Shown: in pieces, positions 23,861 to 33,525 of the stretch | How the letters are laid out: the number at the start of each line of letters is the position of its first letter | Position numbering within the stretch: the stretch's first letter is position 1 | Assembly (NCBI GenBank): GCA_050292235.1 | Contig: JBNKLG010000001.1 | Location: 76,802 to 140,801 of the forward strand | DNA: 64,000 nt | Direction: 5' to 3' | DNA from: JBNKLG01 sp050292235 | GTDB lineage: Bacteria; Pseudomonadota; Gammaproteobacteria; Chromatiales; Chromatiaceae | Notes under the pieces: model-generated | Seen by the model: the letters and a program-made list of their open reading frames with translations, nothing else | What the model was told of the DNA's origin: nothing | The model's database searches: none | Position numbers and translations under genes: made by a program

Positions 23861-24514
23861 ATGAATTCTCACTATAGTGATCCCTCGATGGCCGGGCCGG
23901 TGATGCATCGCCGTTTTCGTGGCTTTTTGCCGGTGATCGTGGATGTGGAGACCGGCGGTTTTGATCCCGAGACCAACCCGTTGCTGGAGGTGGCGTTGGT
24001 GTTGGTGCGTATGGATGGTGCGGGCCTATTATATCCAGGCCGCTCCCTGAGCCATCACGTGGCTCCCTTCCCCGATGCGGTGATTGAGCCGGAGGCCATC
24101 GAGTTCAATGGCATCGACCCCCACCATCCACTGCGGATGGCCCTGCCTGAGGGAGAGGCTTTGCGCGAGCTGTTCGAACCCGTGCGCCAGGCGGTAAAAA
24201 AAACTGGCTGTACCCGTGCGATCCTGGTGGGGCACAACGCCGCTTTTGATCTCAGTTTTATCAACGCCGCAGCTCGGCGGGCGGGGATCAAACGCAACCC
24301 TTTTCATCCCTTCAGCACCCTCGATACCGTCTCTCTTTCAGCCCTCATCTATGGCCAAACCGTCCTGGCCAAGGCCGCCAAAGCAGCGGGTATGGACTGG
24401 AACGGTAAAGAGGCCCATGCGGCGCTCTATGATGCCGAAAAGACCGCAGAACTTTTCTGTCGGATCCACAATACCTGGCAGCAGCAGGCGGCAGAACATC
24501 CGTGGATGGTGTGA
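23861..24514 (+). CDS. rnt: Ribonuclease T
   Basis: DEDD-family 3'-5' exoribonuclease that trims the 3' ends of tRNAs and other stable RNAs. The ExoI block VIVDVETGGFDPETNPLLE carries the first catalytic Asp and Glu, NAAFDLSFIN has the third acidic residue, and HAALYDAEKTAELF the final His and Asp. The length (217 residues) and N-terminal RFRGFLPVIVDVETGG are typical of RNase T rather than other DEDD enzymes. It is transcribed away from mlaA across an AT-rich gap of about 170 bases. Confidence 0.93.
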   Translation: MNSHYSDPSMAGPVMHRRFRGFLPVIVDVETGGFDPETNPLLEVALVLVRMDGAGLLYPGRSLSHHVAPFPDAVIEPEAIEFNGIDPHHPLRMALPEGEALRELFEPVRQAVKKTGCTRAILVGHNAAFDLSFINAAARRAGIKRNPFHPFSTLDTVSLSALIYGQTVLAKAAKAAGMDWNGKEAHAALYDAEKTAELFCRIHNTWQQQAAEHPWMV

Positions 24515-24571
24515 TTCATATTTGAGTGGTGAGGCCTATTTCTGGCAGTGAGATCAGCTAGAATGCCATCC

Positions 24572-25246
24572 ATGAAAGCTATGATTCTGGCAGCAGGGCG
24601 CGGTGAGCGCATGCGGCCCCTGACCGACCACACCCCCAAGCCTCTGCTGCCGGTTGCTGGTAAGCCTCTGATCGTCCATCACATCGAGCGTCTGGTCCAA
24701 GCGGGATTTTCGGAGCTGGTGATCAACCATGCCCATTTGGGCCAGCAGATCGAAGCGCATTTGGGTGACGGTGCTTCCTGGGGGGTACGGATTCGATATT
24801 CCCCCGAAGGCCAGGGTACTGCGCTGGAGACCGGTGGCGGCATCTTCCGCGCCTTGCCTCTGCTGGGCGAGGCCCCCTTCCTGGTCATCAATGGCGATGT
24901 GTGGACCGATGTCGATTTCCGTGTTTGTCGTGAGATCAAGCCCCAGGGTGAGGCCCACCTGATTCTGGTGAACAATCCTGAACACCATCCTAAGGGTGAT
25001 TTCCATCTGGTCGGGGATCAGGTGAGCGAAGTCGGTGCGCCCAAGCTGACCTTCAGCGGTATAGCCATCTATCGCCCCAACCTGTTCGAGGGCTGTGAGG
25101 ATGGGGCCTTTTCAGTAGTGCCCCTGCTGCGTCGGGCCATAGCGGCGGGTCAGGTCAGCGGTGAGCATCATCAGGGCCTCTGGATCGATGTGGGGACGCC
25201 TCAACGGTTGCGAGAGGTGGAGGTCCTGTTGAAGGGCTTGTTCTAA
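24572..25246 (+). CDS. murU: N-acetylmuramate-1-phosphate uridylyltransferase
   Basis: Nucleotidyltransferase of the MurU type, which makes UDP-MurNAc directly in the peptidoglycan recycling pathway of many Gram-negative bacteria. The N-terminus MKAMILAAGRGERMRPLTD is the nucleotide-binding signature; VINGDVWTDVDF holds the metal-binding Asp, and WIDVGTPQRL closes the fold. About 224 residues, without the C-terminal repeat domain of GlmU. Upstream in-frame starts (GTG 24548, ATG 24563) have no better ribosome site, and the family begins at this Met. The partner kinase AmgK, often adjacent, is not next to it here. Confidence 0.85.
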   Translation: MKAMILAAGRGERMRPLTDHTPKPLLPVAGKPLIVHHIERLVQAGFSELVINHAHLGQQIEAHLGDGASWGVRIRYSPEGQGTALETGGGIFRALPLLGEAPFLVINGDVWTDVDFRVCREIKPQGEAHLILVNNPEHHPKGDFHLVGDQVSEVGAPKLTFSGIAIYRPNLFEGCEDGAFSVVPLLRRAIAAGQVSGEHHQGLWIDVGTPQRLREVEVLLKGLF

Positions 25247-25260
25247 AGAGGAAAGAAACA

Positions 25261-25932
25261 ATGAGCACCGTACTGCTGGTCGAAGACGAAAGCGCTATCG
25301 CTGACACCCTGATCTACGCCCTCAGGGCCGATGGCTTCAGGGTGGAATGGCGGCAATTGGGGCAGGAGGCGGTGACGTTGGTGGCGGAATCTGCCGTCGA
25401 TCTGGTGATTCTTGACGTGGGACTGCCGGACATCAACGGCTTCGAGGTTTGCAAACAGATTCGGCGTTTTTCCGAACTGCCCATCCTCTTTCTGACCGCT
25501 CGCAGTGATGAGATCGATCGCGTGGTCGGTCTGGAGATCGGTGCCGATGATTATGTGACCAAGCCCTTCAGCCTGCGCGAACTGGTGGCACGGGTGCGGG
25601 CGATTCTCAAACGCACCCAGGTTGAAGGCCATTCGGTGACTGCAGCAGATCCCTGGCGGCATGACCCGGCGAGTCAAAGCCTCTCTTTTCAGGGGCAGGT
25701 TCTGGAGCTGACCCGCTACGAATACCGTATTCTGACTACCATGCTGGCGCAGCCCCAACGGGTTTTTACCCGCACCCAGTTGATGCAGTCGGCCTGGGAT
25801 GCGCCGGATCATAGTCTGGAGCGGGTGGTGGATACCCACATCAAGACCCTGAGGGCAAAACTGCGGTCCATCGATCCCACTGCCGAACTGATCAAGACCC
25901 ATCGGGGCACGGGCTATAGCCTGCAATCATGA
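25261..25932 (+). CDS. creB: Response regulator CreB-like
   Basis: OmpR-type response regulator. The receiver domain has the acidic pair EDE, phosphoacceptor Asp52 in VILDVGLPD, Thr79 and Lys101 in DDYVTKPF. The C-terminal winged helix (about residues 125-223) ends in VVDTHIKTLRAKLR and HRGTGYSL. It overlaps the histidine kinase gene by four bases and is followed by a creD-like gene, which identifies the creBCD system known in enterics to respond to metabolic or cell-wall stress. GAGGAAAG lies just upstream of the ATG. Confidence 0.88.
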   Translation: MSTVLLVEDESAIADTLIYALRADGFRVEWRQLGQEAVTLVAESAVDLVILDVGLPDINGFEVCKQIRRFSELPILFLTARSDEIDRVVGLEIGADDYVTKPFSLRELVARVRAILKRTQVEGHSVTAADPWRHDPASQSLSFQGQVLELTRYEYRILTTMLAQPQRVFTRTQLMQSAWDAPDHSLERVVDTHIKTLRAKLRSIDPTAELIKTHRGTGYSLQS

Positions 25933-27356
25933 GCCTGCATCTGCGTATCCTCCTGGGCTATGCCCTGGTTGTGAGTCTGGCGGTATTCGCCTTCATCTAT
26001 GGGGCGGTCAAGGAGCTGCGGCCCGGGGTGCGTCAGGCGACGGAACAGACTCTGGTCAATACCGCCAATCTGCTGGCGGAACTGGCGGCACCGGAGATTC
26101 TGGAGGGCAGCATCGATCAGGGGCGATTCAAACAGGCTGTGGATGCCTTTTTGCAGCGGCGCTTCAACGCCAAGATCTGGCACCTGACCTACGATGAGCC
26201 GGATATGCGTATCTATGTCGCCGATGCCAAAGGTCGGGTGGTGTTCGACTCGGTGGGTTTGGCTGTTGGGCAGGATTATTCGGACTGGAATGATGTACTG
26301 CTGACTCTGCAAGGTCAGTACGGTGTACGTTCTACCCTGGCTGATCCCGATGACAAGGCTTCATCGGTGATGTATGTCGCTGCCCCCATTCTCTACCAGG
26401 GCCAGCGGATTGGTGTTTTGACGGTTTCCCGACCCACCCTGAGTATGCAGCCCTATGTGGAATTTGCCCAATCCAAAGTGCGCCTTCTGGGGGCGGGCCT
26501 ATTGCTTGCTGCCCTGGCGGTGTCGGTGGTCATCAGCTTCTGGATCACCCGCTCGATTCGAAAACTCACCCGATATGCCGATGATGTGAAGGCGGGAAAA
26601 CGGCTGGATGCTCCCAGGCTGGCTGAGAAGGAGCTGGCTCGGCTCAGCCATGCTATGGCGACCATGCGAAATGAGCTGGAGGGCAAGGAGTATGTCGAAC
26701 ACTATGTGCATACCCTGACCCATGAGATCAAAAGCCCTTTGACGGCGGTGAGTGCAGCGACGGAGATCCTGGAACAGAATCCCTCCCTATCGGAGCGCCA
26801 GCGCTTTCTGAACAACATCAAGACCGAAACCCGGCGCATGCAGCAGTTGGTGGAGCGTCTGCTGAATCTGGCCACGGTGGAGAAACGGGCTGAATTGCGT
26901 GATGTGGCAATCTTCAGCCTGGGCGAACTGCTGGCCGAGGTGGTGCCGGGGAAGATGGCTCTGCTGGAAGAGAAGACGCTGACTTGGTCAGATCAGAGCG
27001 ATCATAGCCTGCGAATTCGTGGCGAGGCCTTTCTGCTCAGACAGGCCCTGGGTAACTTGATCGACAATGCCATCGATTTCAGCCCCAAGGGCGGCACCAT
27101 TGGTTGCCGTTCTGAATTGGTCGACGGTCAGCTCTCCATCGAGATCGGCGATCAAGGGCCAGGCATTCCCGATTATGCCCTGGATCGGGTGACCGAACGC
27201 TTCTATTCCCTGCCGCGTCCCGATGGCGGTGAGAAGAGTACCGGGCTGGGGCTGGCCTTTGTGCATGAGGTGGCCGAGCTGCACCAGGGGCGGATTACAT
27301 TGACCAATCAGATCCAGGGCGCGGTGGCCAGGTTTCAGCTTCCTGTCGCCGAATAG
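25929..27356 (+). CDS. creC: Sensor histidine kinase CreC-like
   Basis: Membrane histidine kinase, 475 residues. Two membrane segments (about residues 5-27 and 180-205) bracket a periplasmic sensor domain. A HAMP linker and the HisKA block HTLTHEIKSPLTAV (phosphorylated His) follow, then the ATPase boxes NLIDNAIDFSPKGG, GDQGPGIPD and GLGLAFVHEV. Its start overlaps creB (ATGA), so the two proteins are probably made in a coupled way. Confidence 0.88.
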   Translation: MSLHLRILLGYALVVSLAVFAFIYGAVKELRPGVRQATEQTLVNTANLLAELAAPEILEGSIDQGRFKQAVDAFLQRRFNAKIWHLTYDEPDMRIYVADAKGRVVFDSVGLAVGQDYSDWNDVLLTLQGQYGVRSTLADPDDKASSVMYVAAPILYQGQRIGVLTVSRPTLSMQPYVEFAQSKVRLLGAGLLLAALAVSVVISFWITRSIRKLTRYADDVKAGKRLDAPRLAEKELARLSHAMATMRNELEGKEYVEHYVHTLTHEIKSPLTAVSAATEILEQNPSLSERQRFLNNIKTETRRMQQLVERLLNLATVEKRAELRDVAIFSLGELLAEVVPGKMALLEEKTLTWSDQSDHSLRIRGEAFLLRQALGNLIDNAIDFSPKGGTIGCRSELVDGQLSIEIGDQGPGIPDYALDRVTERFYSLPRPDGGEKSTGLGLAFVHEVAELHQGRITLTNQIQGAVARFQLPVAE

Positions 27357-27456
27357 CTCTCCACCTAAAACACACAATTTCCACATGCAAGGCACACGGC
27401 CGGTACATTTGGGCGGCATAAGCTGTTACTGAGTTTAATCAGGACAGGAACCCATC

Positions 27457-28845
27457 ATGTTTCGTGGCAACAAGTTTTACCTCAAAGTTTTCGTCGTTTC
27501 TACCTTGGCCATCACGCTGTTCATTGCCCTCTCGGTGATCGAGGATGTGATTTCAGAGCGTATGAGATACCGGGAAATGGTTCGGAACGATATCGCCAGC
27601 AGTTGGACCGGTGAGCAACTGCTGGCGGGACCCGTTGTTGCCATTCCCTACAAGAAACAGTGGTACGAGAAGGTGTGGGACAGGGAAAAAAAGATCTATC
27701 TGCAAGAGAGCAGGGAGGCATGGGGCACCTTTTATCTGGCGCCACAAACGCTGAAAACCCAGGCTCAGGTCAAAACCGAAACCCGCTACCGCGGTATCTA
27801 CGGTGTGCCGGTCTACTCCTCTGAACTGGTGATCTCTGGTCAGTTTTCTACTGAAAAGCTGCGCGCCTTTGCCAGCAAAAGGGATAACGACAGCATTGTT
27901 GAATGGGGCAAACCCTATCTCAGTGTGGGTGTCAGCGACAGCCGGGGTATTGCCAACCAACCGGAGCTGAATTGGGGCAAGCAGAAGCTGGCCTTCTCTC
28001 CAGGCACTAACACCCCTTACTACCCGCAGGGCATTCATGCGGAATTGCCCGGCTTCAAACTGAATCAGCTCGAGCAGCAGAATTTTCAGTTCCACCTGAG
28101 CTTGAGAGGGATGGAAAAGCTCATGTTTACCCCCAGTGGCCTGGATACCCAGGTAGCGGTAAACGCGGATTGGCGGCACCCGAGTTTTCTTGGCGTCTTT
28201 CTGCCTGCCGAACGTGAGGCGGATAGCACGGGATTTCGCTCAAACTGGAAGGTCTCCTCCTTTGCCTCAGACCTGGAAACCCAGATCCATAAGGCCAACC
28301 ACATGGAAAAGGCCGATTTGACCAGCCAAATGTTTGGCGTCTCTCTGATCAATCCGGTGGATGTCTATACCCAGTCCGATCGTTCGGTGAAGTACGGCTT
28401 TCTCTTCATCGGTCTGACCTTCATCGCCTACTTTTTGTTCGAGGTGCTGAAACAGCTGAGGATTCATCCGGTGCAGTACATCCTGGTGGGGCTGTCGCTG
28501 TCTCTGTTTTACCTGTTGTTGATCGCTTTGTCTGAACATATTGGATTTACCTTGGCTTACGGTTTGGGGACCCTGGGCTGTGTGGGGCTTCTGATGGTCT
28601 ACAGCGGGGCCATTCTCCGCAGCATGCGCCTGGGCGCAGGTCTGGGTGGGTTGATTACGGGTCTCTACGCCATGCTTTACGTCATTCTTCAGTCTGAAGA
28701 CCATGCTTTGCTGATGGGCACCCTCCTGCTGTTTGGCCTGCTGGCTATGCTTATGATCGGCACCCGCCATCTGGATTGGTATGAAATTACGGAGCGGATG
28801 TCCTCAAAGGCTCACCTCCCAGTTTCCCAGCCTGAGGGGGAGTGA
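27457..28845 (+). CDS. creD: Inner-membrane protein CreD-like
   Basis: 462-residue integral membrane protein of the CreD family, the main output gene of the Cre system in E. coli and linked there to envelope stress and beta-lactam response. One N-terminal membrane helix (residues 8-28) and the conserved ERMRYREMV are followed by a large periplasmic domain (about 30-305). A run of about six hydrophobic helices then begins at KYGFLFIGLTFIAYFLFEVLK. A 100-base gap separates it from creC; I looked for the tandem TTCAC Cre tag there and saw no convincing pair. Confidence 0.87.
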   Translation: MFRGNKFYLKVFVVSTLAITLFIALSVIEDVISERMRYREMVRNDIASSWTGEQLLAGPVVAIPYKKQWYEKVWDREKKIYLQESREAWGTFYLAPQTLKTQAQVKTETRYRGIYGVPVYSSELVISGQFSTEKLRAFASKRDNDSIVEWGKPYLSVGVSDSRGIANQPELNWGKQKLAFSPGTNTPYYPQGIHAELPGFKLNQLEQQNFQFHLSLRGMEKLMFTPSGLDTQVAVNADWRHPSFLGVFLPAEREADSTGFRSNWKVSSFASDLETQIHKANHMEKADLTSQMFGVSLINPVDVYTQSDRSVKYGFLFIGLTFIAYFLFEVLKQLRIHPVQYILVGLSLSLFYLLLIALSEHIGFTLAYGLGTLGCVGLLMVYSGAILRSMRLGAGLGGLITGLYAMLYVILQSEDHALLMGTLLLFGLLAMLMIGTRHLDWYEITERMSSKAHLPVSQPEGE

Positions 28846-29405
28846 GGATGAAGATTATGATCATGCATCTGCCACACCCCACCATCGGTTGCCGATTGCC
28901 AGATGAAAAATTGCCACCCATGGGTCTGCTGGTTTTGACGGGGCATTTACTGAGTGAGGGGCATCAGGTCTCTTTGGTCGATGGTGAGGCGAGTTCTCGG
29001 TCGATTCGGGAGATACAGCAGGAGGCAAAGCAGCATGGGCCGGATGTGGTGCTCTTCAGCCACGCTGGCGTATCTCCGGCTGATCCGATCATTACTGAGG
29101 TCAGCCGGGCGATGAGAGAGGTGTTGCCCAATGTCACCCTGGTAGCAGGAGGTATCTATCCCATTTGCTTCTGGAGGCAGGTACTTCGCTGTCAGCCTCA
29201 GATTGATGTGGTAGTGAGAGGGGAAGGGGAGGATATTGTTCGCCGCTTGATCCGGGCGTTGGCAAAAAAGGCGCCTCTTGACTCGGTAGAGGGTGTCGCC
29301 TTTCGAAATGCGGGCGTTGCGATTTCAACCCGGTCGCCTCAATCGGTCACAAACAGGAGGCATAATCGGCTGGATTGGGGGGCAATTCATCAGTTCATGC
29401 ACTGA
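28842..29405 (+). pseudogene. Truncated BchE-like B12-binding protein
   Basis: 187 residues matching only the N-terminal cobalamin-binding half of BchE-type radical-SAM enzymes. The blocks HLPHPTIGCRLPDEKLPPMG, LLSEGHQVSLVDGEA, VLFSHAGVSPADPIITEVSR and VVVRGEGEDIVRRLI are those of the family; the BchE cyclase makes ring E of bacteriochlorophyll under anaerobiosis. The frame stops just where the radical-SAM CxxxCxxC domain should begin, and I see no continuation in the next 130 bases. Its start overlaps creD by four bases. It could be a decayed bchE, a fragment of a related B12 radical-SAM enzyme, or a stand-alone B12 protein; the first two fit best. Confidence 0.6.
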
Positions 29406-29541
29406 CGACGATAGGGGGGCGGAAGCTTAGAGGGAACGCAGAAAATGAAATGGCTATTCTATCTCTTTTTATGCAATAGAATAATCGCCTTAAAGATTGT
29501 CAACCTCCCATTTTCTATTCCTTTTGTCTATAAATGGATAG

Positions 29542-32500
29542 ATGAGCACAAGTCTCCTGTCTAAACACCTTTCTGCCAGGGAAGAGTGTTCACCACTGGG
29601 TCTGTCTGTCTCTGAGGTGTTAGAGCTGATATCTGCTGGCCTTTTTAGCTGTCAGCTTAGTGGTGAACGGATGGTTGTCTTTTCCTGCATTTCAGCCAGG
29701 GTGGCGGAGGTGTTTGGCCTTCTGCCGGAAGAGGTAAAAGGGGATGCTGGGTTGCTGATAGACCGGATAGATCCCGCCGATATTGATCTCTTCTTTTCCT
29801 CAGCCAGGGTGTCGGCAAAGACTCTGTCACTCTGGCATTCGGAGTTCCGGATTAGGTCGCCAAAAAGAGAAGAGACCTGGGTCGAGTGGCGGGCCAAACC
29901 GGAACTACGGGGCAAAGATCTGTTCTGGCGTGGCATTCTGGTTGAGATCACTGAGCGCAAGCAGGTTGAGCGGGAGCTGAGGCGGCTTCGGCGCGCTATC
30001 GATGTCTCTGCCGATGGCATTGAGATCATGGACGATCATCTCCGTTTTATCGATGTCAATCAGGCTGCGTGTCAGACACTGGGATACCGTCGGGAAGAGC
30101 TATTGGGCATGAGCCCTCTGGACTTAGATCCAGATACTACCCCTGAGCATCTGGAACAGTATAAAACCGCTGCCAGCAAAAGCCAGTTTGTTTTGGAAAC
30201 CTATCATCAGTGTAAAGATGGCAGCACCTTCCCGGTAGAGGTTATTGGCAATGTCTTTGAGGATGAAGGAAAGCAATACGGCATCGCCATTGTGCGTGAT
30301 ATCCGTGAGCGCAAGAAAGCGGAACAGGTACAGGCACGAAATGAACAGGCCTTTCGAAGTTTGGCCGAAAGTTCACCGGACTACATCATGCGTTACGATC
30401 GGGAACACCGGATCAGATACCTTAACGATAAGTTGGTTCGTGAACTTCAGTTGACCAGTGCCGAAGAGGTGATCGGGCGGCAGCCTATTGAGATCTGGTC
30501 AGATGGGCGTTTTCTGATGATTGATGAAGCGGTAGAAGAGGCGATAGCAAAGGCCGAGGAGGTCAGCATCGAATTTACCGTTTTAGAGAATGATCGCAGC
30601 ATCGGTTTTCGTCAAATTCTGGTGGTGCCCGAGTGTGGTGCCGAGGGGGATATCATCGGCGCTCTAGCTTTTGGTCGGGACATTACGGCCATTCGCGAGC
30701 CTGAGCGTCGCTTAAGAGACATCGTCGACAATCTGCCAGGGCTTGCTTACAGCTACCGAGTCGATGCCGATGGCCAGCCCAGTTTTCCCTTTATCAGCTC
30801 GGGCATCGAAACGTTGTACGGTATTGAGCCGAAACAGGTCACAGGTGACTGGACATTGCTGCATGATATGGCCCATCCAGAAGATCGCGCTCGCATCGAA
30901 GAGACAATCGCCGAGTCGGCGCGGACCCTGTCCACCCACCATGTGGAGTTTCGTGTTTGCCGGCCAGGAGATTCGGATCGCTGGATTGAAGCCCGTTCAG
31001 TACCCGAGCGTCACCCCGATGGCAGTATTGTGTGGACAGGTGTGATGTTGGATATCACTGATCGCAAACAGGCCGAGCGGGAAATGCAGCGATTCCGTCT
31101 GGCCATGGACGCCAGTTCGGATGCCATCTATATCATCGATATTGAATCAGAACGCAATCCTTTAATCGATGTCAATCATGCTGCCTGCCGTATGCTGGGT
31201 TACTCCCAGGATGAGCTGCAAGGCATGACGCCCTTGGAGATCAATCCCGATTTGACGCCAGCAGATCTGAAGCGTCAGACGGCAACCCAACGGGTCGGGA
31301 TGAGAGAGGTGTTTGAGACGCGTCACCGGACCAAAGAGGGGCGCCTTATACCCGTGGAGATCGTAGCCAACGTCTTTGAGGAGGAGAGGAAGCGCTACTC
31401 CATCGCTATCGTGCGTGATATCAGTGAGCGCAAAAAAGCTGAACAGGCCTTGGCACAAAGCGAACAGCTTTTTCGCAGTCTGGTGGAAAATCTGCCGGAT
31501 ATCGTGACACGTTACGATGTACAGTGCCGTCGTACTTTTGTGAGTTCTGCCTTTGAAGCTGTAACGGGCGTGCCGGCCCGTGAGATTCTTGGCAAAACGC
31601 CTGAAGAACGCTGGTCTGTACTCATTGGCCAAAGGAAGGCGGAAGTTTTTCAGAATCACCTGTTAGAAGTAATGGCAGGACGGCAGCAGAAGGAGTGGGA
31701 GCTCTCTTGGGTCACTGCCGAAGGCAAACCAGCTATTTTTGAGTTTCGTGCCGTACCGGAGTTCGGGTCTGATGGCGAAGTGGTCGGGGTGCTGAGCGTA
31801 TCCCGAGATGTCAGCGCCAAGAGGGCGATGGAGCGGCAACTGCGCATGGCCGCCAGTGTCTTCGAAGCTGCTCAGGAGGGGATTCTCATCACCGATCCCG
31901 AGGGCTGTATCCTTGATATCAATCCTGCCTTCAGTCGCATCAGCGGTTATGAGCGCAAAGCGGTTTTGGGTAAGCCCCCAAGTCTGCTTGCTTCAGGATT
32001 TCATGACCAGGTGTTCTTTGAAAAGATGTGGTCTTGTTTATTGGAAAAGGGGTGCTGGGAGGGGGAGATCATCAACCGTCGTAAAAACGGGGAGATTTTT
32101 ACCGAGCGCTTGGATATTGTGGCTGTACAGGATGATGCAGGGGTGCTGCAGCACTATATTGGCATCTTTTCAGATATTACCCAGCTTAAACGACATCAGC
32201 AGCAGTTGGAGCACATGGCTCATCATGATGCCCTGACCGGCCTGCCAAACCGGGCGTTGCTGGCAAGTCGCCTCTCTCAGGCCATGAATCAAGCGTTGCA
32301 TAACAAAAAGATGTTGGCTGTTCTCTATATGGATCTGGACGGTTTCAAGCCGATCAACGATAACTATGGCCATGAGTTGGGTGACCGGGTACTGATCGAA
32401 ATCGGCCAGCGCTTACTCAGAATATTACGTGCTGAGGATACGGTGGCCCGTATTGGTGGTGATGAGTTTGTTGCACTCTTATCGGATGTCAGTGATGTCC

Positions 32501-33525
32501 GAGAGTGTGAGGCCACTGCCCGGCATTTGCTCGATACCATCACCCAGCCCATAGAGATAGATGGGCACAAGCATACCCTCTCCGCCTCCGTTGGCATCAG
32601 TCGCTATCCTCAGGATCATACTGACGATGCCGATATTCTGCTCCGCTACGCGGATCAGGCGATGTACATGGCCAAGGCCGGCGGCCGTAATCAGTTCCTG
32701 TTCCACGGAACGGATATGCGTGGCAATGTGCTGAACGATAACCAGATGATCTATGACTTGCGCCAAGCGTTGGAAGAGGATCAGATCTCGGTCTATTACC
32801 AGCCTATTATTGAGATGGCCACAGGGCGGGTGATCAAGGCTGAGGCACTGGTACGCTGGCTTCATCCCCAACAGGGTCTGATTCCACCATCAGTCTTCAT
32901 TCCGGTGGCAGAGAATGCGGGTCTGATTCATGCGATCGGTGAACTGGTTTTTGAGCGGGCAGCGGGCGTGGCTCAGGTCTGGGAAGAACGATCGAAACTG
33001 GCCCTGGAGGAGCATGTCCGTATCAGCATCAATCGCTCGCCGCGCCAGTTCTATCACCGGGATGGGATTGCCCCCTGGTTGCAGTACCTGATGAAAGAGG
33101 GGATTCCTGGCCATCTGGTGACGGTAGAGATTACCGAAGGGCTGTTGCTGGATGATTGCCCGGAAGTCCTGGAGCAGTTGCAACAGATGCGTGCTATGGG
33201 TATTACGATCTCCATGGACGACTTCGGGACCGGCTATTCGGCGCTTTCTTACCTGAAAAAGTTTGAGATTGACTATCTCAAAATCGACCGTTCATTTATC
33301 TCGGGTATCACTGAGGATACCAATGACCGGGCCATTGTAGAGGCCATCATCGTCATGGCCAAACGCCTGGGCATCAAGCTGGTGGCAGAGGGGGTCGAAA
33401 CCCAGGGACAGGCCGATCTGCTGGCAGCGGTGGGTTGTGACATGGCACAAGGCTATTATTATGCCAAGCCTATGCCGGAAGCCGATTTTCTGGCTCTGGT
33501 TTTGGGCGGTGAGGGGAATGCTTAA
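29542..33525 (+). CDS. Seven-PAS diguanylate cyclase/phosphodiesterase
   Basis: 1327-residue cytoplasmic c-di-GMP enzyme without membrane segments. About seven PAS/PAC units (roughly residues 25-135, 145-260, 262-385, 388-510, 510-630, 635-760, 760-885) precede a GGDEF domain (about 893-1055, intact RIGGDEF) and an EAL domain (about 1065-1320). The EAL domain keeps AEALVRW, SINRSP, DDFGTGYSAL, KIDRSFI and AEGVET, so both catalytic sites look intact. PAS units 2-3 and 5-6 are similar to each other over their whole length, including the linker RDIRERKKAEQ/RDISERKKAEQ, which points to an internal duplication. The bound signals cannot be told. Its TAA overlaps the stop of convergent lipA. Confidence 0.93.
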   Translation: MSTSLLSKHLSAREECSPLGLSVSEVLELISAGLFSCQLSGERMVVFSCISARVAEVFGLLPEEVKGDAGLLIDRIDPADIDLFFSSARVSAKTLSLWHSEFRIRSPKREETWVEWRAKPELRGKDLFWRGILVEITERKQVERELRRLRRAIDVSADGIEIMDDHLRFIDVNQAACQTLGYRREELLGMSPLDLDPDTTPEHLEQYKTAASKSQFVLETYHQCKDGSTFPVEVIGNVFEDEGKQYGIAIVRDIRERKKAEQVQARNEQAFRSLAESSPDYIMRYDREHRIRYLNDKLVRELQLTSAEEVIGRQPIEIWSDGRFLMIDEAVEEAIAKAEEVSIEFTVLENDRSIGFRQILVVPECGAEGDIIGALAFGRDITAIREPERRLRDIVDNLPGLAYSYRVDADGQPSFPFISSGIETLYGIEPKQVTGDWTLLHDMAHPEDRARIEETIAESARTLSTHHVEFRVCRPGDSDRWIEARSVPERHPDGSIVWTGVMLDITDRKQAEREMQRFRLAMDASSDAIYIIDIESERNPLIDVNHAACRMLGYSQDELQGMTPLEINPDLTPADLKRQTATQRVGMREVFETRHRTKEGRLIPVEIVANVFEEERKRYSIAIVRDISERKKAEQALAQSEQLFRSLVENLPDIVTRYDVQCRRTFVSSAFEAVTGVPAREILGKTPEERWSVLIGQRKAEVFQNHLLEVMAGRQQKEWELSWVTAEGKPAIFEFRAVPEFGSDGEVVGVLSVSRDVSAKRAMERQLRMAASVFEAAQEGILITDPEGCILDINPAFSRISGYERKAVLGKPPSLLASGFHDQVFFEKMWSCLLEKGCWEGEIINRRKNGEIFTERLDIVAVQDDAGVLQHYIGIFSDITQLKRHQQQLEHMAHHDALTGLPNRALLASRLSQAMNQALHNKKMLAVLYMDLDGFKPINDNYGHELGDRVLIEIGQRLLRILRAEDTVARIGGDEFVALLSDVSDVRECEATARHLLDTITQPIEIDGHKHTLSASVGISRYPQDHTDDADILLRYADQAMYMAKAGGRNQFLFHGTDMRGNVLNDNQMIYDLRQALEEDQISVYYQPIIEMATGRVIKAEALVRWLHPQQGLIPPSVFIPVAENAGLIHAIGELVFERAAGVAQVWEERSKLALEEHVRISINRSPRQFYHRDGIAPWLQYLMKEGIPGHLVTVEITEGLLLDDCPEVLEQLQQMRAMGITISMDDFGTGYSALSYLKKFEIDYLKIDRSFISGITEDTNDRAIVEAIIVMAKRLGIKLVAEGVETQGQADLLAAVGCDMAQGYYYAKPMPEADFLALVLGGEGNA

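Noticed and set aside
27357..27456. Possible Cre tag between creC and creD
   Set aside because: TTCCAC- and CCACCT-like words occur, but no tandem TTCAC pair with the right spacing is visible.
29445..29564. 39-codon frame MKWLFYLFLCNRII... after the BchE-like fragment
   Set aside because: Hydrophobic and AT-rich with a weak ribosome site, and it overlaps the start of the GGDEF-EAL gene. It could be a C-terminal scrap of the same decayed gene, but nothing shows this.
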